DNA of 64,000 nucleotides from Meloidogyne chitwoodi. Its lineage: Eukaryota; Nematoda; Chromadorea; Rhabditida; Meloidogynidae. The stretch spans positions 434,001-498,000 of the forward strand of contig JACZZP010000006.1 of the NCBI GenBank assembly GCA_015183035.1, read 5' to 3'. This document shows positions 1 through 11,157 of the stretch, piece after piece (within the stretch, counting starts at the first letter, position 1; each line of letters opens with the position of its first letter). A model generated the notes under the pieces. The model had not been told where the DNA came from. It did no database searches and worked only from the letters and a program-made list of their open reading frames with translations. A program made the position numbers and the translations under genes.

Positions 1-1
1 G

Positions 2-3000
2 CAAAACAATCTTTTGAATTTGGATAAATTTTTGAAAAGGATGGGTAAAGAACAAATTGAAGAATTTATGGAAAATTTAAAACAAAATTTAGATGAATTA
101 GACAATAAAAATATAATTTTAGAAGAAATTAAAAATAAAGAAAATTTTAATTTAAATGGAATTAAAGAAAAAGTAAGTTAAAACCCAAATATTTGTGCGT
201 CGGTTTATTTTTCAAACACTCACTAGAAGGGTAGGGGACGTTTCAGAATCGGCTATTTCAGAATAGCCGGTTGTTTTTGGCCATAACTTTTTTCTTTCTT
301 AACCGATCTGAACAGTTTTTTGGTTAAACGAAAGATCTCGATAAGCGGATTAATTTAACTAATTGGACTGATCCAATCAAATCACTTAACAAAAAGTTAC
401 AGCACGATAAATGTGGAAAATCGTGCTTTTCGGACGTAAATTTTTGTTAGATCAACCGATTTGATCAGTCTAATTAGTGAAAATACTTAACTTTTCGAGC
501 TCTTTCGAATAACATAAAAATTATTTTAAAAGGTTTAAAATGAAAAAAGTTATGTGGGTTATTCTGAATCGGCCGACTCTGAATCGTCCTTTATCGCTCT
601 AGAGAGTCGTTAGGTTTATTATAATTAATACAAATCTGTTTTATTTATTTTAAATGTTAAAAAAATAAAATTTAAAAATATTTAATTTATTTTAGATAAA
701 AGAAGAATCTAAAAGTTATAGTAATCGAATGTTTAAAAAGTTTGAATATTTAAATAAAAATTGGAAAAAATTAGTTGATATAAAATTTATTAAAAATGAT
801 GAATTAAAAGAATATGGTCATTTATTTATTGGTTATTGTTTGGCAAAACGTTTTCAATTTATTTTTAATAATAAAGGACAAGCTAAAATTAAATTTTTAT
901 TGCCAAGTAATAAATATTTATTAGGATATGGAAATGAAATAAATATTTTATTGGGTGATAGAAGAGTTGATTTAGAGTAAGTAATTAATTATAAATTAGA
1001 GTCAATCCCTGTTGTACAAATTGGCAATTTGTCAAATTGCCATTTCGGTCAAATCCTTTAACTAGATGGTCCCGCACAAATTTGGTTCTATTGGGAGTGT
1101 TTTATTACTTTTCCGTTTAATGACTAATTGGCCAACAGAGTGTTGGGTTGACCAAAAATTAATTTAATTAAATAATTAAAAAAAATATTTAATTTTAAGA
1201 TATTATATAAATATTGAAAATAATTTGAAAGAAAAAATTCTTCAAAAAATAACTAAAATGGATCAAACAAAATTAAAATTATTATTAGAAAAAAAAGATT
1301 GGAGTTATATTTGTTCTATAGAAAGAGATTATGTTCAATTTGAACGACCTGAAGAATGGGCATTAGAACCTTGTAATTTTAAAATATTTTTTTTTTATTA
1401 ATTTAAATATGTATATTTTAATAAAAATAGTAAATGATGATGGTTTTCGTTTTGCGGACATGGATTTTATTAATTTTAATGAAGAAATTGTAAATTATTT
1501 AAATTTGGAAGGAAATGATTGGGCTACTTTTAAAAAGGATTCTGGTAAATAATATAATTTTAAAAAAATAATAATAACCGGAATTGCACTGACAAAATTT
1601 ATTATTTTATTTTTTATATTTAATTTTATTTAATTTTTATTTAAAATTAAGTTGATATTTTACAAATACATAGAATTACATTTACCGAAGCACATTCAAT
1701 TATTGGATCATTTTATAATATTATTTTGAAAAATAATAATAATAATAGTGAAATAATACAAACACAAGAATTGATAAATGAACTTGAAAAGGTTTAAATA
1801 AAATTAATAATTTAATTTAATTAATTTATTTGGTGAACCGAAACTTTAGAAACTTGCGAGGACGCCCACTTAAGTTTTTTAGCAAAAATTAATTTACTGT
1901 CTTTTTAAAGGACAAAAGGGTAGAATAATTTATTTAACAAAGTTGTAGTAAGGTTTAATTTCTATTCAAGTTTTGGACGTTTGAGTCCGTAAGTTTTGTT
2001 CCCCGCAGGTTTTGTTCTGAAAGAGTTTTGTCTACCATTTGTTTATTTTTAAAAATTAATTTTTTTAATTAATTTTATTTATTTTTTTAGTTTATAAAAA
2101 ACAATGAAAAACAACAAAAAGTTCAAAATGATAATAAAATCTCTTATAATTTAAAAAAAGAATTAAATGAGTGTGCCTTATATATTAATTTTATGAGATT
2201 TATAGTTAAAAAAGATGTTGCTGATTATTTTAAAAAAGTAAATAAAGAATTAGAAAAAAATAACCAAAAATCATTTATCGATAAATTAACATTTAGAGGA
2301 CCTAAAAAAGATGTAGAATTAATAAATAAAGAATTATTTGATAAAAAAACTAAATTAATTCAAAAATATCTTTATTATGATTCTAACAAATGTAAAGAAA
2401 TAAATGAATTAGATATTGAAATATTTAAAGATTATTGTCAAATAAAATTTGAAAAATTAAGCAAAAATGGTCAAATTGATTTTGATAATTTTATAGAAGA
2501 ATTAATTAATGAAATTAATAATTTTGAAGAAAAATTAAAAGTAAAGATTGAAGAAATAAATAAACAAAAAGAAAAATATATTGATATTGAAGAATTAAAA
2601 AATAAATTAATTTTTTTGGTTAAAAATTATGAAAAATTACCAAAACCAACACCAATTAAAAATGAAGAATCTAGTAAAGGAAAAGAAATTGAACAAAGTT
2701 TTTCAAAAACGGGAATTTTAGAATTAGTTAGTTAATTAATTTTAAATTAAAATAAATTAATTTTTAGCTTCCTCAAAGTCAAATAATTCAACAAGAATCA
2801 ACTGAAGACTTTTTAAACATTTCAAGTTTAACAGCAATTATTTATTGTTTAACAAATAAATTTTTGGAAATATTTAATGAAGATGGATTAGTTGATTTTG
2901 ATTATTTAAGTATTTATAAGTCAAATTTGATAGACTATGGAATTGATTTGCATAAAAAAGTAGAAACAAAAAGAGTTGATAAAATGTAAGAAAATCTAAT

Positions 3001-5454
3001 AATATATAATTGAGAATGATTGTCTGTCTGTCTGTTTGTCCTTTTATAGACAATTAATTTGGGGAAGTGAAAATTGGGGTTTTTATAGTAAAGTTGCAAC
3101 TTGAAAAGAAACTTGAACTTAAAACTTAATTTAAGTTTGCACTTAAAACTTTAATTAAGTTTGAAGTTAAAACTTGAATACTATATAAACCCTGTATTTT
3201 TACCAGATATGTTTGAGTAATGTTTAAAAGTGTTATGTATTATTAAAAAGTTTAATTGGTTCGCCGTGAACTTTTACGCTAATATTTAAATAAATTTTTA
3301 TTTTTATTTATCACAGATATTATAAAGAAATTGAAAAATATTTAAAAAACAAAATTAATAATTTAAAAAATAATTGGAATTATTATTGTTATATTGATAA
3401 ACAAAATATACAATTTGAGAGACCTGAAGAATGGGCAATTCAAAGTTTGTTTTTATTACTTAAATTAATGAAGGAATAAAAATAAAAAATATTTTTTTTT
3501 AAAGATAATGAAGTTGGAATAAAAAAGGATGGATTTTTATTGGCATATTATTTTGAAGAAGAAATTAAAAAAATATTAGATGGATTACCTGATGTGAAAA
3601 AAGAAATTTTTAATAAAATATGTAAGAAAATTTAAATTAAAAAAAAATAAATTATTATTTATTTTTTAAATTAAATATTTTAAATAATTTTCAATTTATT
3701 TTTTATTATTTTATTATTTTAATTTCAGCTAGTTATAAAGTTTCATTTCTTGAAGCCAATTATATGTTGGATATAATTATAGATGACAATAAAATTAATT
3801 TATTCGAACAAAAATTAAATATTCAAATAACAGATGTACCTTCAACATCTCAAGATATTACTACTGTCCAAGCAGAAGAACCTTCTTTTACACAACAAAA
3901 TCAAGAAAAAATATTTTATAAAAGAATTATGAATTTATTAAATAAGGTTATTTTTTTAAATTAATTTTTAAATTATATTAATTTATTTATACAAATTAAT
4001 TAATAAATTTAATTTAATTTTAATTAATTAATTTATAAATAAATAAATTTAAATATTAATTTTAGATAAAAGATATTTTCAATGATAAATTTAAAAACAT
4101 TAATAAAATTAAAAAAGAGTTGAATAGAATTAATTTTAAATATTTTAATCAATTTGAATGGAATATTAAATTAAAAACAAATTATCAAAAATATATTGAA
4201 ATAATTTCAATTATTCAATTATTTAAAAATTTGAAAAACGACTCTTTGACTAATATTTTCTTTGAAGAATTAAAAAAATTAAAAAATGAAGAAATAAATG
4301 AAGAAAAAAATTTTAAAAAATTAAAAGAATTAAAAGAATTAAAAAATGAAGAAATAAATGAAAAAAATAATTTAAAAGAATTAAAAAAATTAAAAAATAT
4401 TTTTGAAATTAAAAAATCAATTGATAAAAATATTAATAAAATAATTTCAAAAAATAATTTTAAAGAAATAAAAAATAAAGATATAAATAAATTATTAAAA
4501 TTATTAAAAGAAAATATTATTAACATTGAAAATATAAAGAATAATCCATTAATTATTTATTTTAATGAAACAAAAAAAATTGTAAAAGCAAAAAAGAAAG
4601 AAAATAAAAATAAAATTATTTTTATAAAGGGACGAGAAAAAATAGAAGAAATAATTAATTCAATGGAAGAGCTTATTAAAAATTCAGAAGAAGAATTTAA
4701 CAAACGTTTATCGGAAAAATATGATTTTTTAAAATATAATTGGAAGCAAATTTTATTTTTAAAAAATATTGAAAAAGAAGAAGAAAATATATTTTATAAA
4801 CAAATATTACCTGAATTTGAATCAATTAAAAATTATTTTGAAAATTCTGATTCATTATTTATCGGTTATTGTTTAACTAAAAGAATTTTAAATAATTTTG
4901 GCAATGATGGAAATGTTAAATTTTCTGAATTTTTGAGTAATGAAGAAGATTATGGCTTAGAATTAAAAGAAGTTTTAGGGGGAACACGTTTAAATATTAG
5001 GTAAAATTTAAAAAAATGTATAAAATATTTTTAAATTAATTTTGGAGTCCACTTTTGAAGATTAACACTCTTTAGGTCAAATAAATCAGCTGACCCTGAA
5101 GATCAACGCAAAGATTTCAGTCACTTTGCGTTGATCTTCTGGGGTGGATCTTAAATTTTAAATAATTAATAACTAATTTTAAAGTAATTAATTTAAATTA
5201 AATTTATTTTTTAAAGATATTATAAAAAGTTACAAAAAGAATTTAAAAAACAAATTTTAAAAAAATGCAAAAATATTGATATAAATGAAAATAAATGTAA
5301 ATTATTTGTAGAACATTTATTACAAAAATGGCCTTCATTTTGTTCTATAAATACAGATAATTTACTTTTTGAACGTTTTGAAGAAATGAATGTTATTTCT
5401 AAAGGTTATAAAAAAGAAGAATATTATGATGAAGAAGAAGAAGAAATTGAGTAA
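2..5454 (+). CDS. Modular Lys/Asn/Glu-rich protein of unknown function, 5' partial, three tandem exon cassettes
   Basis: Function not recognised. I joined twelve exons by in-frame GT-AG junctions: 2-172, 696-976, 1200-1372, 1431-1544, 1652-1791, 2091-2726, 2768-2985, 3317-3444, 3505-3621, 3729-3946, 4066-5000, 5217-5454 (TAA). This gives about 1122 residues in frame; the start lies left of the window. Three cassettes are visible. Each has a charged, coiled-coil-like linker, then a module like LFIGYCLxKR...F...DG...YGxEL...LGxxRxD, then a YY...FERPEEW module. The FERPEEW motif occurs at about 1340 and 3420, with a weaker FERFEEM at 5370. Intron phases repeat as 2, 1, 1, 0 in cassettes one and two, and the third keeps the phase-2 junction, so whole exon blocks were duplicated. 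The last exon ends in a Glu-rich tail. Cellular location is unknown because the N-terminus is missing. Exon junctions are well supported; no function is assigned. Confidence 0.75.
234..592. mobile_element. MITE-like element in intron 1 of the modular gene
   Basis: The ends are imperfect inverted repeats: GGGGACGTTTCAGAATCGGC on the left against the reverse complement AAGGACGATTCAGAGTCGGC on the right. It has no coding capacity. The interior (a stretch around TTGGCCATAACTTTTTT followed by GAACAGTT) is shared with the element at 39851-40195, so this is a dispersed family. It lies wholly inside an intron. Confidence 0.6.
5093..5145. repeat. Short palindrome in the last intron of the modular gene
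   Basis: AAGATCAACGCAAAG is followed after about ten bases by its reverse complement CTTTGCGTTGATCTT, with CCCT/GGGG extending the arms. It could be a MITE remnant or a stable hairpin in the pre-mRNA. Confidence 0.5.
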
Positions 5455-5553
5455 AAAAAAAAGAATTATTTTTGAAGAAAACGTAAATTTTATTTAGGTA
5501 TTTATTTTATTGGGTACATATTTATTTAAATATTATTTTACTCATTTTTTAAT

Positions 5554-5678
5554 AGAGACCGGCAAAATCACATTTACGGGATCCGATTTTTTATATACCC
5601 GAAAAAATCCAAAAGAATGCGGGATTGCTAGAGCGAGATCCCGCAAAATCTCGCGAGTGATTTGCCCCGCCGGTCTCT
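5554..5678. mobile_element. Short terminal-inverted-repeat element (MITE-like)
   Basis: The sequence begins AGAGACCGGCAAAATCAC and ends GTGATTTGCCCCGCCGGTCTCT, inverted repeats with a 4-bp gap in one arm. It is GC-richer than its surroundings. It is flanked farther out by a second inverted pair, TGTAGTACATATTT at about 5683 and its complement at about 5896. The rest of 5455-6583 is AT-rich and shows no gene. Confidence 0.55.
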
Positions 5679-6583
5679 ATTTTGTAGTACATATTTAACA
5701 AAGTTTAGTTTTATTGTTGGGTTGATGTTCTAAGGAAAATGAAAATTTTCGATTATTTTTAATTTCCATGTTAGGCTAAAAAATTTAAAAAAAAATTTCA
5801 AAAAAAAATTTCAAAAAATTAATTTAAATATTTGATTAATTATCTTATAAATTATATATTTAACAAAATTATTAAATCTGATATTTATTTTTAAAATATG
5901 TACTACATTTATTTAGTTTTGCTTATATAGTGATTTTATTTAATTATTATTTTATTTAAAATTTATTTTTTATTTATTTTATTTATTTATAAATTTAAAA
6001 AAAGGGTTGAATTAAATATTAAAATTGGAAAAATTAATTAATTCAATCCTTTTTATTTTTTATTTAAATTTAAAAACAACCACATTATATGTGTTACAGT
6101 CAAACCTTATTATATATTTTAAATAAATTAAAAAATAATTTATTTATTTTTTAATAAATATTTTTTTTAATTTTCGAAGCTAAAAAAGATTATAATTAAT
6201 TTTTAAAAAGAGTTTGACTGTATTTATTTATTTATTTTTTATTTATTTGATATATTATCAAAAATTGTAGTTTTTTGGGAGTAGTAAATATTATTTAATG
6301 CATAAATTTTTTTTAAATTTAATTTTTGTTTTTATTTTTTTTTAAATTAGAGGTCGAAAAACATTTTTCAATTTTAAAAGAAAATAATAAAAAAATATAA
6401 AAATAAATAATTTTAAATTATTTATTGGTCCAAGAATTCTGCTAGGAAAGGAATTGTCCGAAAAAATTGGGGAGAAGGCTATTAAAAAAATTTTAAAAAA
6501 AAATAAAAATGTTGAATTAATCAAAAAACAAAAAAATTTTATTTTAAACCAAATATAAGTATATAATGTATTTATTTTGTAGT

Positions 6584-6772
6584 AGGATTGCTGTGACAAA
6601 ATTTAATTATTAATTTAATAATTTATAAGCTTTAATTTTTTTTTTAATTTTTTACATTAAAAATAAGCTTAATAATTCTTATTTAATTATTAATTATTTT
6701 GAAGGACTCAAATTTATACTCAATAATTTTATTTGAAACTTTTTTGTTATTTTGACATATCACAGCAACCCT
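6584..6772. mobile_element. Small MITE-like element with AGGxTTGCTGTGA ends
   Basis: The left end is AGGATTGCTGTGACAAAA; the right end, read in reverse complement, is AGGGTTGCTGTGATATGTCAAAA with a short gap. The interior is AT-rich with no coding potential. Confidence 0.5.
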
Positions 6773-6814
6773 AAAAAATTAAAAAAAATTTCAAAAAAAA
6801 TTTCAAAAAAATAT

Positions 6815-7629
6815 TTAAAATTCATCTTGACAAAATCTTTGTTCACTTATAGTTTCTGTTTGAGGTATATCAGATAAATCAAGCATTCCAATATCAAAAA
6901 ATTTTTCAACTTTTCCGTGATGAATGTAATCTTCAGCAATTTTGATAATTGTTAGTCTGTGGCAAGTCTTTTAGAAAAAAAAATAAAAATATTAATTTAA
7001 TTAATTTTAATTTATTAAAATTTTAAATTTAAGATATTAATTAACATTTTTAAAAAATTAATTAATTTAATTATTTTAAATTTAATTAATTAATTATTTA
7101 TTAAAAAAATAGTATGGAAAAAGAGGAGAGACAGTCTCTAACCAGAACTTTTTTAATCTTCTTTCCCGCTTAATTCGCTTAATTAATATCTACCCATTAC
7201 ATTATAATATATTTACCCTTTTAATAAAAACCTTCAATGAATCATCACAGTCATGTATAATTCTCAATTCTGGTTCAATACTAAATAATTCTCTAGTAGT
7301 TCCATCCAAAACAAAATTTCCATTTCTATCAGAAATTCCATTGTCTAATAAATCGTCTGGATCTCCAGGATTTCTGTCAACATCAAATAATCCAACATTT
7401 AAATGAGCGGCGGGTATTCCCTTACATAAAAGCTGTCCTTTTACTCCTACACCTTGTAGACGAAAACTTGAAATTTCATTAATTATTGAAGAGAGAAGTA
7501 AAAGAAAAATGATCAAATTACTGAAAATTAAATCAAATAAAATATTTAAAAAATAAAATAATAAAATTTATACCTCAAAGCCATAGAATTTGAAAAATTT
7601 GAAAAATATTTAATTAAATTTCCATGCAT
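6815..7629 (-). CDS. Transthyretin-like (TTL) family secreted protein
   Basis: Nematode transthyretin-like family proteins are small secreted beta-sandwich proteins; one C. elegans member, TTR-52, bridges apoptotic cells to phagocytes, but most have no known role. Three exons on the minus strand: 7574-7629, 7217-7520, 6815-6967, joined in phases 2 and 0. The first exon can start at MHGN (7629) or at an internal Met, MALSNLIIFLLLLSS (7584); the latter reads as a typical signal peptide. The mature part has the family hallmarks: VGVKGQLLCKG near the start, a DVDRNPGDPDDLLD stretch, G-F-DG, and ELRIIHDC, then HRLTI and a C-terminal Cys. Length is about 170 residues, normal for the family. It is next to the cathepsin B-like gene on the same strand, about 850 bp downstream of it. 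Confidence 0.88.
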
Positions 7630-8483
7630 TTTTCTTATAATTTTTTGAGTTATTTTTAGAAAGTTGTTTTGTTTTAAAAAAGAAGAAATGATTAAAGTAA
7701 AAGTTTGTTACAAATTAAAAGATATTTAGTTATCTAAATAAAATAATAAACAGCCGTCACGCTGCTTCATAGTTTTGAAATTAAGAAGAACAAGCATGTG
7801 CGCCAAACATTATTTATTTTACCACCTTAAAGTGATAAATAAAAAATCCTTCTATAAAATTTGTAGTCGTAATTTTTTCATTTTAATTTTTTATTTAATC
7901 CAATATTTTTCATTTTTCTAGTAATTAATTGACACGTAATAAAATTTTATTATTTTATGGCGCACAGCTTAAAATTTCTAAAATGTGTGTTTATATAAAA
8001 AAGCAAAAGCTTTAATTATATATTTATTTATTTTTATCATTTGATCATATGTCAAAAATATTTATTTATATTTAATAACAACATTTGTTACTATTTTTAA
8101 CAAATTAACTAAAAATAAACTAATAAAATTTAATTAATAAAATAATTTTTTGAAGATAAAAAATTCTTTGTTAAATAATAGTGAATTTAAGTTGAACAAC
8201 TTGTAGACTTAAGTTATTTAATATGGACTTAAGTTTGCAAAAACTATTTTATTCAAGTTTTAATTCTGATTTTTAAGTTTTAATTCTGATTTAAGTTCCA
8301 ATTAATTCCAAGTTTTAATTTTATTAAATATTATTTTTACAAAAATATTCTGATTTTTGTGTATTATCTAAGTTTATTCTAAAATTCAAGTTTACAAAAG
8401 TATAATAACAATATATGTATCTATTAAACAATTGTAAATATTCTCTAAAAACTAAATTAAAAACTTAAAACTATAAAAAGACT
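7630..8483. other. Intergenic, no gene seen
   Basis: This is AT-rich sequence between the cathepsin B-like stop and the transthyretin-like start. It includes a run of related phrases (TTAAGTTTTAATTCTGATT) at 8230-8320. No open frame with splice support and no RNA gene are visible. Confidence 0.5.
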
Positions 8484-9655
8484 CTATATTTTCGGCATTC
8501 CAAAAGAAATTTCTGTTTTTTCAATTCCACATTCATTCGCTCCACGACGTATTTTGAAATATCCTCCTTCACCCCAACCAGTATTCCAAGAATTTGCGCA
8601 TAACCAAAAATCGACTTTTTGATTGAAACAGGTATGAGTACCCCAACCAATTATACGAATTGCATGTAAACCTACTGGTACAGCATTTTGTGTTCTCTAA
8701 ATAAATTTAAAAAATATATATAATTTTTTAAAATAATTAAAAATAAAATTACAAAATAAACTCCTGATTTGTAAGACATAAAATCTGAATAAACATTAAA
8801 AACTGCAACAACAGGGCCATTTGTTTGTATTTCCCTTTGAATACTTGCTACTGTTGCAGTATTTCCTGCTAACTTTCCAGAAGATGTTCCTTTATTTTTT
8901 TTAAATTTTAAATAATTATTCTATTATTTAAAAATACCCATATGTTTATCATTTGGATATGGCGTTTTCCAATTGACTGAACAACTTGCAGAACATGCTG
9001 GTCCATGAGGATCTCTAAGAGTCGGAGGAAAGGGATATGGTTTACATCCACTTTTCTTATTATAATCAGTTCCAGAACAAATTCCTTTACTTTGTATCCA
9101 TTGCCAAGCTCCAAAAGGCCAACCTCCCCTACAACCATCATAATTAATTGAACAAGATAAAACATCTAAAGACGAAAAGTGGAAAGACGCATCATTTCCA
9201 TTAGTATTTTGTCCTCTTTTTGCTCTTGAAATACAATAACGATCAGTATAGGCAGAAGCTGTCGAAACTGCCCAACAACTTCCACATTGACCCTGATCTT
9301 GAATGTGTCCAATAATTGGAGAACACCCTGGCCATTTAGTTCTAGCATCAAAATCAATTTTTGAGGTGCATGGACATCCAGGTTTAGTATCAAATTTTGG
9401 TGGTGGTGGTTCTGCTGCTGCTGCTGCTTCAGTTTTATTATTTTCTTTTTCTGGAATTTTTGCTCCACAACGCATTTTTTGTTGTTCAAGAGGTAAAAGA
9501 CTTAACTTATTAACTTGAGCAGTCCATATACCAGCAGCATTTTTATTTATTTTATCAACCAATTTTTTTACTAAATCCAAATTTAAATTGTCCGTAAGAC
9601 CGGCAGAAGTAAAAGAAAAAAATAGACAAAAAGTTAAAATTAATAATTTAAACAT
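8484..9655 (-). CDS. Atypical cathepsin B-like cysteine protease (C1A), secreted
   Basis: A papain-family cysteine peptidase, probably a secreted or lysosomal digestive enzyme. Exons are 8938-9655, 8762-8889 and 8484-8696, giving 352 residues in frame. A signal peptide ([18 protein letters not shown]) is followed by a short cathepsin B propeptide ([15 protein letters not shown]). A low-complexity Ala5/Pro4 insert encoded by GCT-type repeats comes before the mature domain. The active-site region is [12 protein letters not shown], the catalytic His is in [11 protein letters not shown], and the Asn is in [12 protein letters not shown]. The cathepsin B signature region is present ([10 protein letters not shown], later DKHMG), but the occluding-loop HH pair seen in vertebrate cathepsin B is absent; the loop reads [10 protein letters not shown]. 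Family knowledge says those histidines confer dipeptidyl carboxypeptidase activity, so this enzyme may act only as an endopeptidase (inference). Confidence 0.92.
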
Positions 9656-10532
9656 TTTTTAATTTAATTTATTAATTAAATGAATTGACAAGTGAAGGAA
9701 TGATTTTGTAAAATAATTTAATTAAAGCCTTTTTATACTACTCATTTTTTAATTTTTATTATTTATTTATATTTTAAACTAGACTTATTTTTATTTATTT
9801 TTTAAATTTATTCTGAACCCCCAATTTGTACTTTTTAATTTAAATAAATATTTATTTAGTAAAAAATTAGTATAAAATTTAAATAAAAAATAATTATTTT
9901 ATATTATTTTGTACTTTTATTTATTTATTTTTTTTATTAAATTTTGCAGGTGAATAAATATAAAAAATAACAAAATATTTTTACCAGAAATTTTTAATTA
10001 AAAAAATTTTTTTATATTAACAATTTTAAAGTAATTTTTTTTTAATTTTTGTAAAAATTCAAATTTTATTTTTCTTTTTATTTTTAATTTAATAAAACTT
10101 GTTCATAGCGCCCAAGCTCCAATTCGATGTAGACAGACAATCATCTAGATTTACCTCAAGTTGGAGAACAGTCAGAGATGCATGAAAAAGGAGAGAGTGA
10201 AGAAAGAGCGTTTTTTCAGAAAAACTTATCTTAATTTTTTTAAATTTAAATTATTTAGATACTAAAAAGAATAGACTTTCATTAGTCTTTTTTACAAATA
10301 TATAAATCAAATATCATTCTTAAATGGTACATTTTGTTCTTTTACACCCCATTTCAGTGCCAAATTTGAGTGCAACTATTTTTTTCGATAAAATTTCTTA
10401 ATAATTAATGCTTTGACGCAATTGTGTTAATTTTTTATTTTATTCTTTGTCGATTTCTCGACATCTAGGTTTTCGAGATTTATGTAGACGAGAAAAAAGG
10501 CAAAAAGTTTATACAAAAATACAAACTGTGAC
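9656..10532. other. Intergenic; right part is paralogous to 29690-30073
   Basis: 9656-10120 is AT-rich with no gene visible. From about 10128 the sequence (AGACAGACAATCATCTAGAT onward) matches the reverse complement of 30073 leftward. This marks the outer limit of a duplicated upstream region shared by family genes 1 and 2. Confidence 0.6.
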
Positions 10533-10821
10533 CTGTTATGTCCGTATACTTGAGAAAGTATATGAGTGAATAAAAATGGACTATCAGAGGGTTGGATGGT
10601 GGCACAGTCGGTTGTGCTCTGGTTTGGGCTCATTCCACGATGGTTCGATTCCATCTCCCATCCACACATTTTTCCGCAACATACGAACATAATATGACCA
10701 GTGGTTGGAAATTTCAATTTTGCTCGTACTTCGTACCATCCAATTTTTTTCCCTCGTACTCGTACTTCGTACCAAAGTACGAGTACGAGTACGAATTTTG
10801 GTAACGAGCTTCCAACCACTG
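10533..10821 (+). mobile_element. SINE-like insertion with tRNA-type Pol III promoter and terminal hairpin
   Basis: The segment is flanked by an 8-bp direct repeat ACTGTGAC (10525-10532 and 10822-10829). The paralogous flank upstream of gene 2 (about 28545, minus) has a single, slightly different copy (ACTGAGAC) and no insert. Inside, 10594-10663 is tRNA-like. It has a perfect A box TGGCACAGTCGG (10600-10611), a perfect B box GGTTCGATTCC (10642-10652), a T stem GATGG/CCATC, and an acceptor pairing GGATGG/CCATCC. The anticodon stem is poor, so no isotype is assigned. The right part (10699-10821) is a long hairpin with CAGTGGTTGGAA/TTCCAACCACTG ends. It could instead be a tRNA pseudogene next to a separate palindromic element. 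Confidence 0.6.
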
Positions 10822-11015
10822 ACTGTGACTTGTTTGTTGACTGTTTACGACTGGTCTCCCAAATGTGATAAATTTTACTTTTTAATAAAATAAATTATTT
10901 TAAAAAATAATAATATTGAAAAAGGCGGCTTTTCCTAGGATGATGATATTTCTCAATTTAATTTAATATAAGTGCATTTATCAATTTAAAAATAATTTAA
11001 TGAAAAATATTTAAA

Positions 11016-11157
11016 AGAGACCACCGCCCAATATTTCTCAATATTTACTAGTGAATATATAAATTTTTAATAAAAGTCTATTCGACTCTTTATAAAATAA
11101 ATCGAAAAATTTATAAAAGACAACCACTCACTAATTTAAAATTAATTAATTTAAAAA
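11016..11157 (+). promoter_or_regulatory. Conserved promoter-proximal module of family gene 1
   Basis: AGAGACCACCGCCCAATATT starts the module, followed by a TTTATAAAATAAATCGAAAA TATA-like stretch, AAAAGACAACCACTCACTAA and AATTAATTAATTTAAAAA right before the ATG. The same order and spacing occur upstream of genes 2, 3 and 5. An AAGTGCA heptamer (10970-10976, reverse complement of TGCACTT) lies just outside. A dorsal-gland effector motif TGCMCTT (Mel-DOG) has been reported for Meloidogyne promoters; the match here is suggestive only. Confidence 0.5.

Noticed and set aside
4215..4526. 103-codon minus-strand frame inside the modular gene
   Set aside because: It is the complement of a Lys/Glu/Asn-rich exon; the plus-strand exon fits the spliced gene.
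5510..5698. 62-codon frame
   Set aside because: It crosses a MITE-like element from end to end and has no splice or homology support.
8908..9518. Frames on both strands overlapping cathepsin B exon 1
   Set aside because: They are shadows of the strong protease frame; their Gln or Ala runs come from the GCT repeat.
10594..10663. Functional tRNA gene
   Set aside because: The A and B boxes and two stems fit, but the anticodon stem does not pair well and the segment lies in a flanked insertion, so I call it SINE-like.
10427..10893. Several frames on both strands around the tRNA-like insertion
   Set aside because: They are translations of the tRNA-like segment and the palindrome, not proteins.
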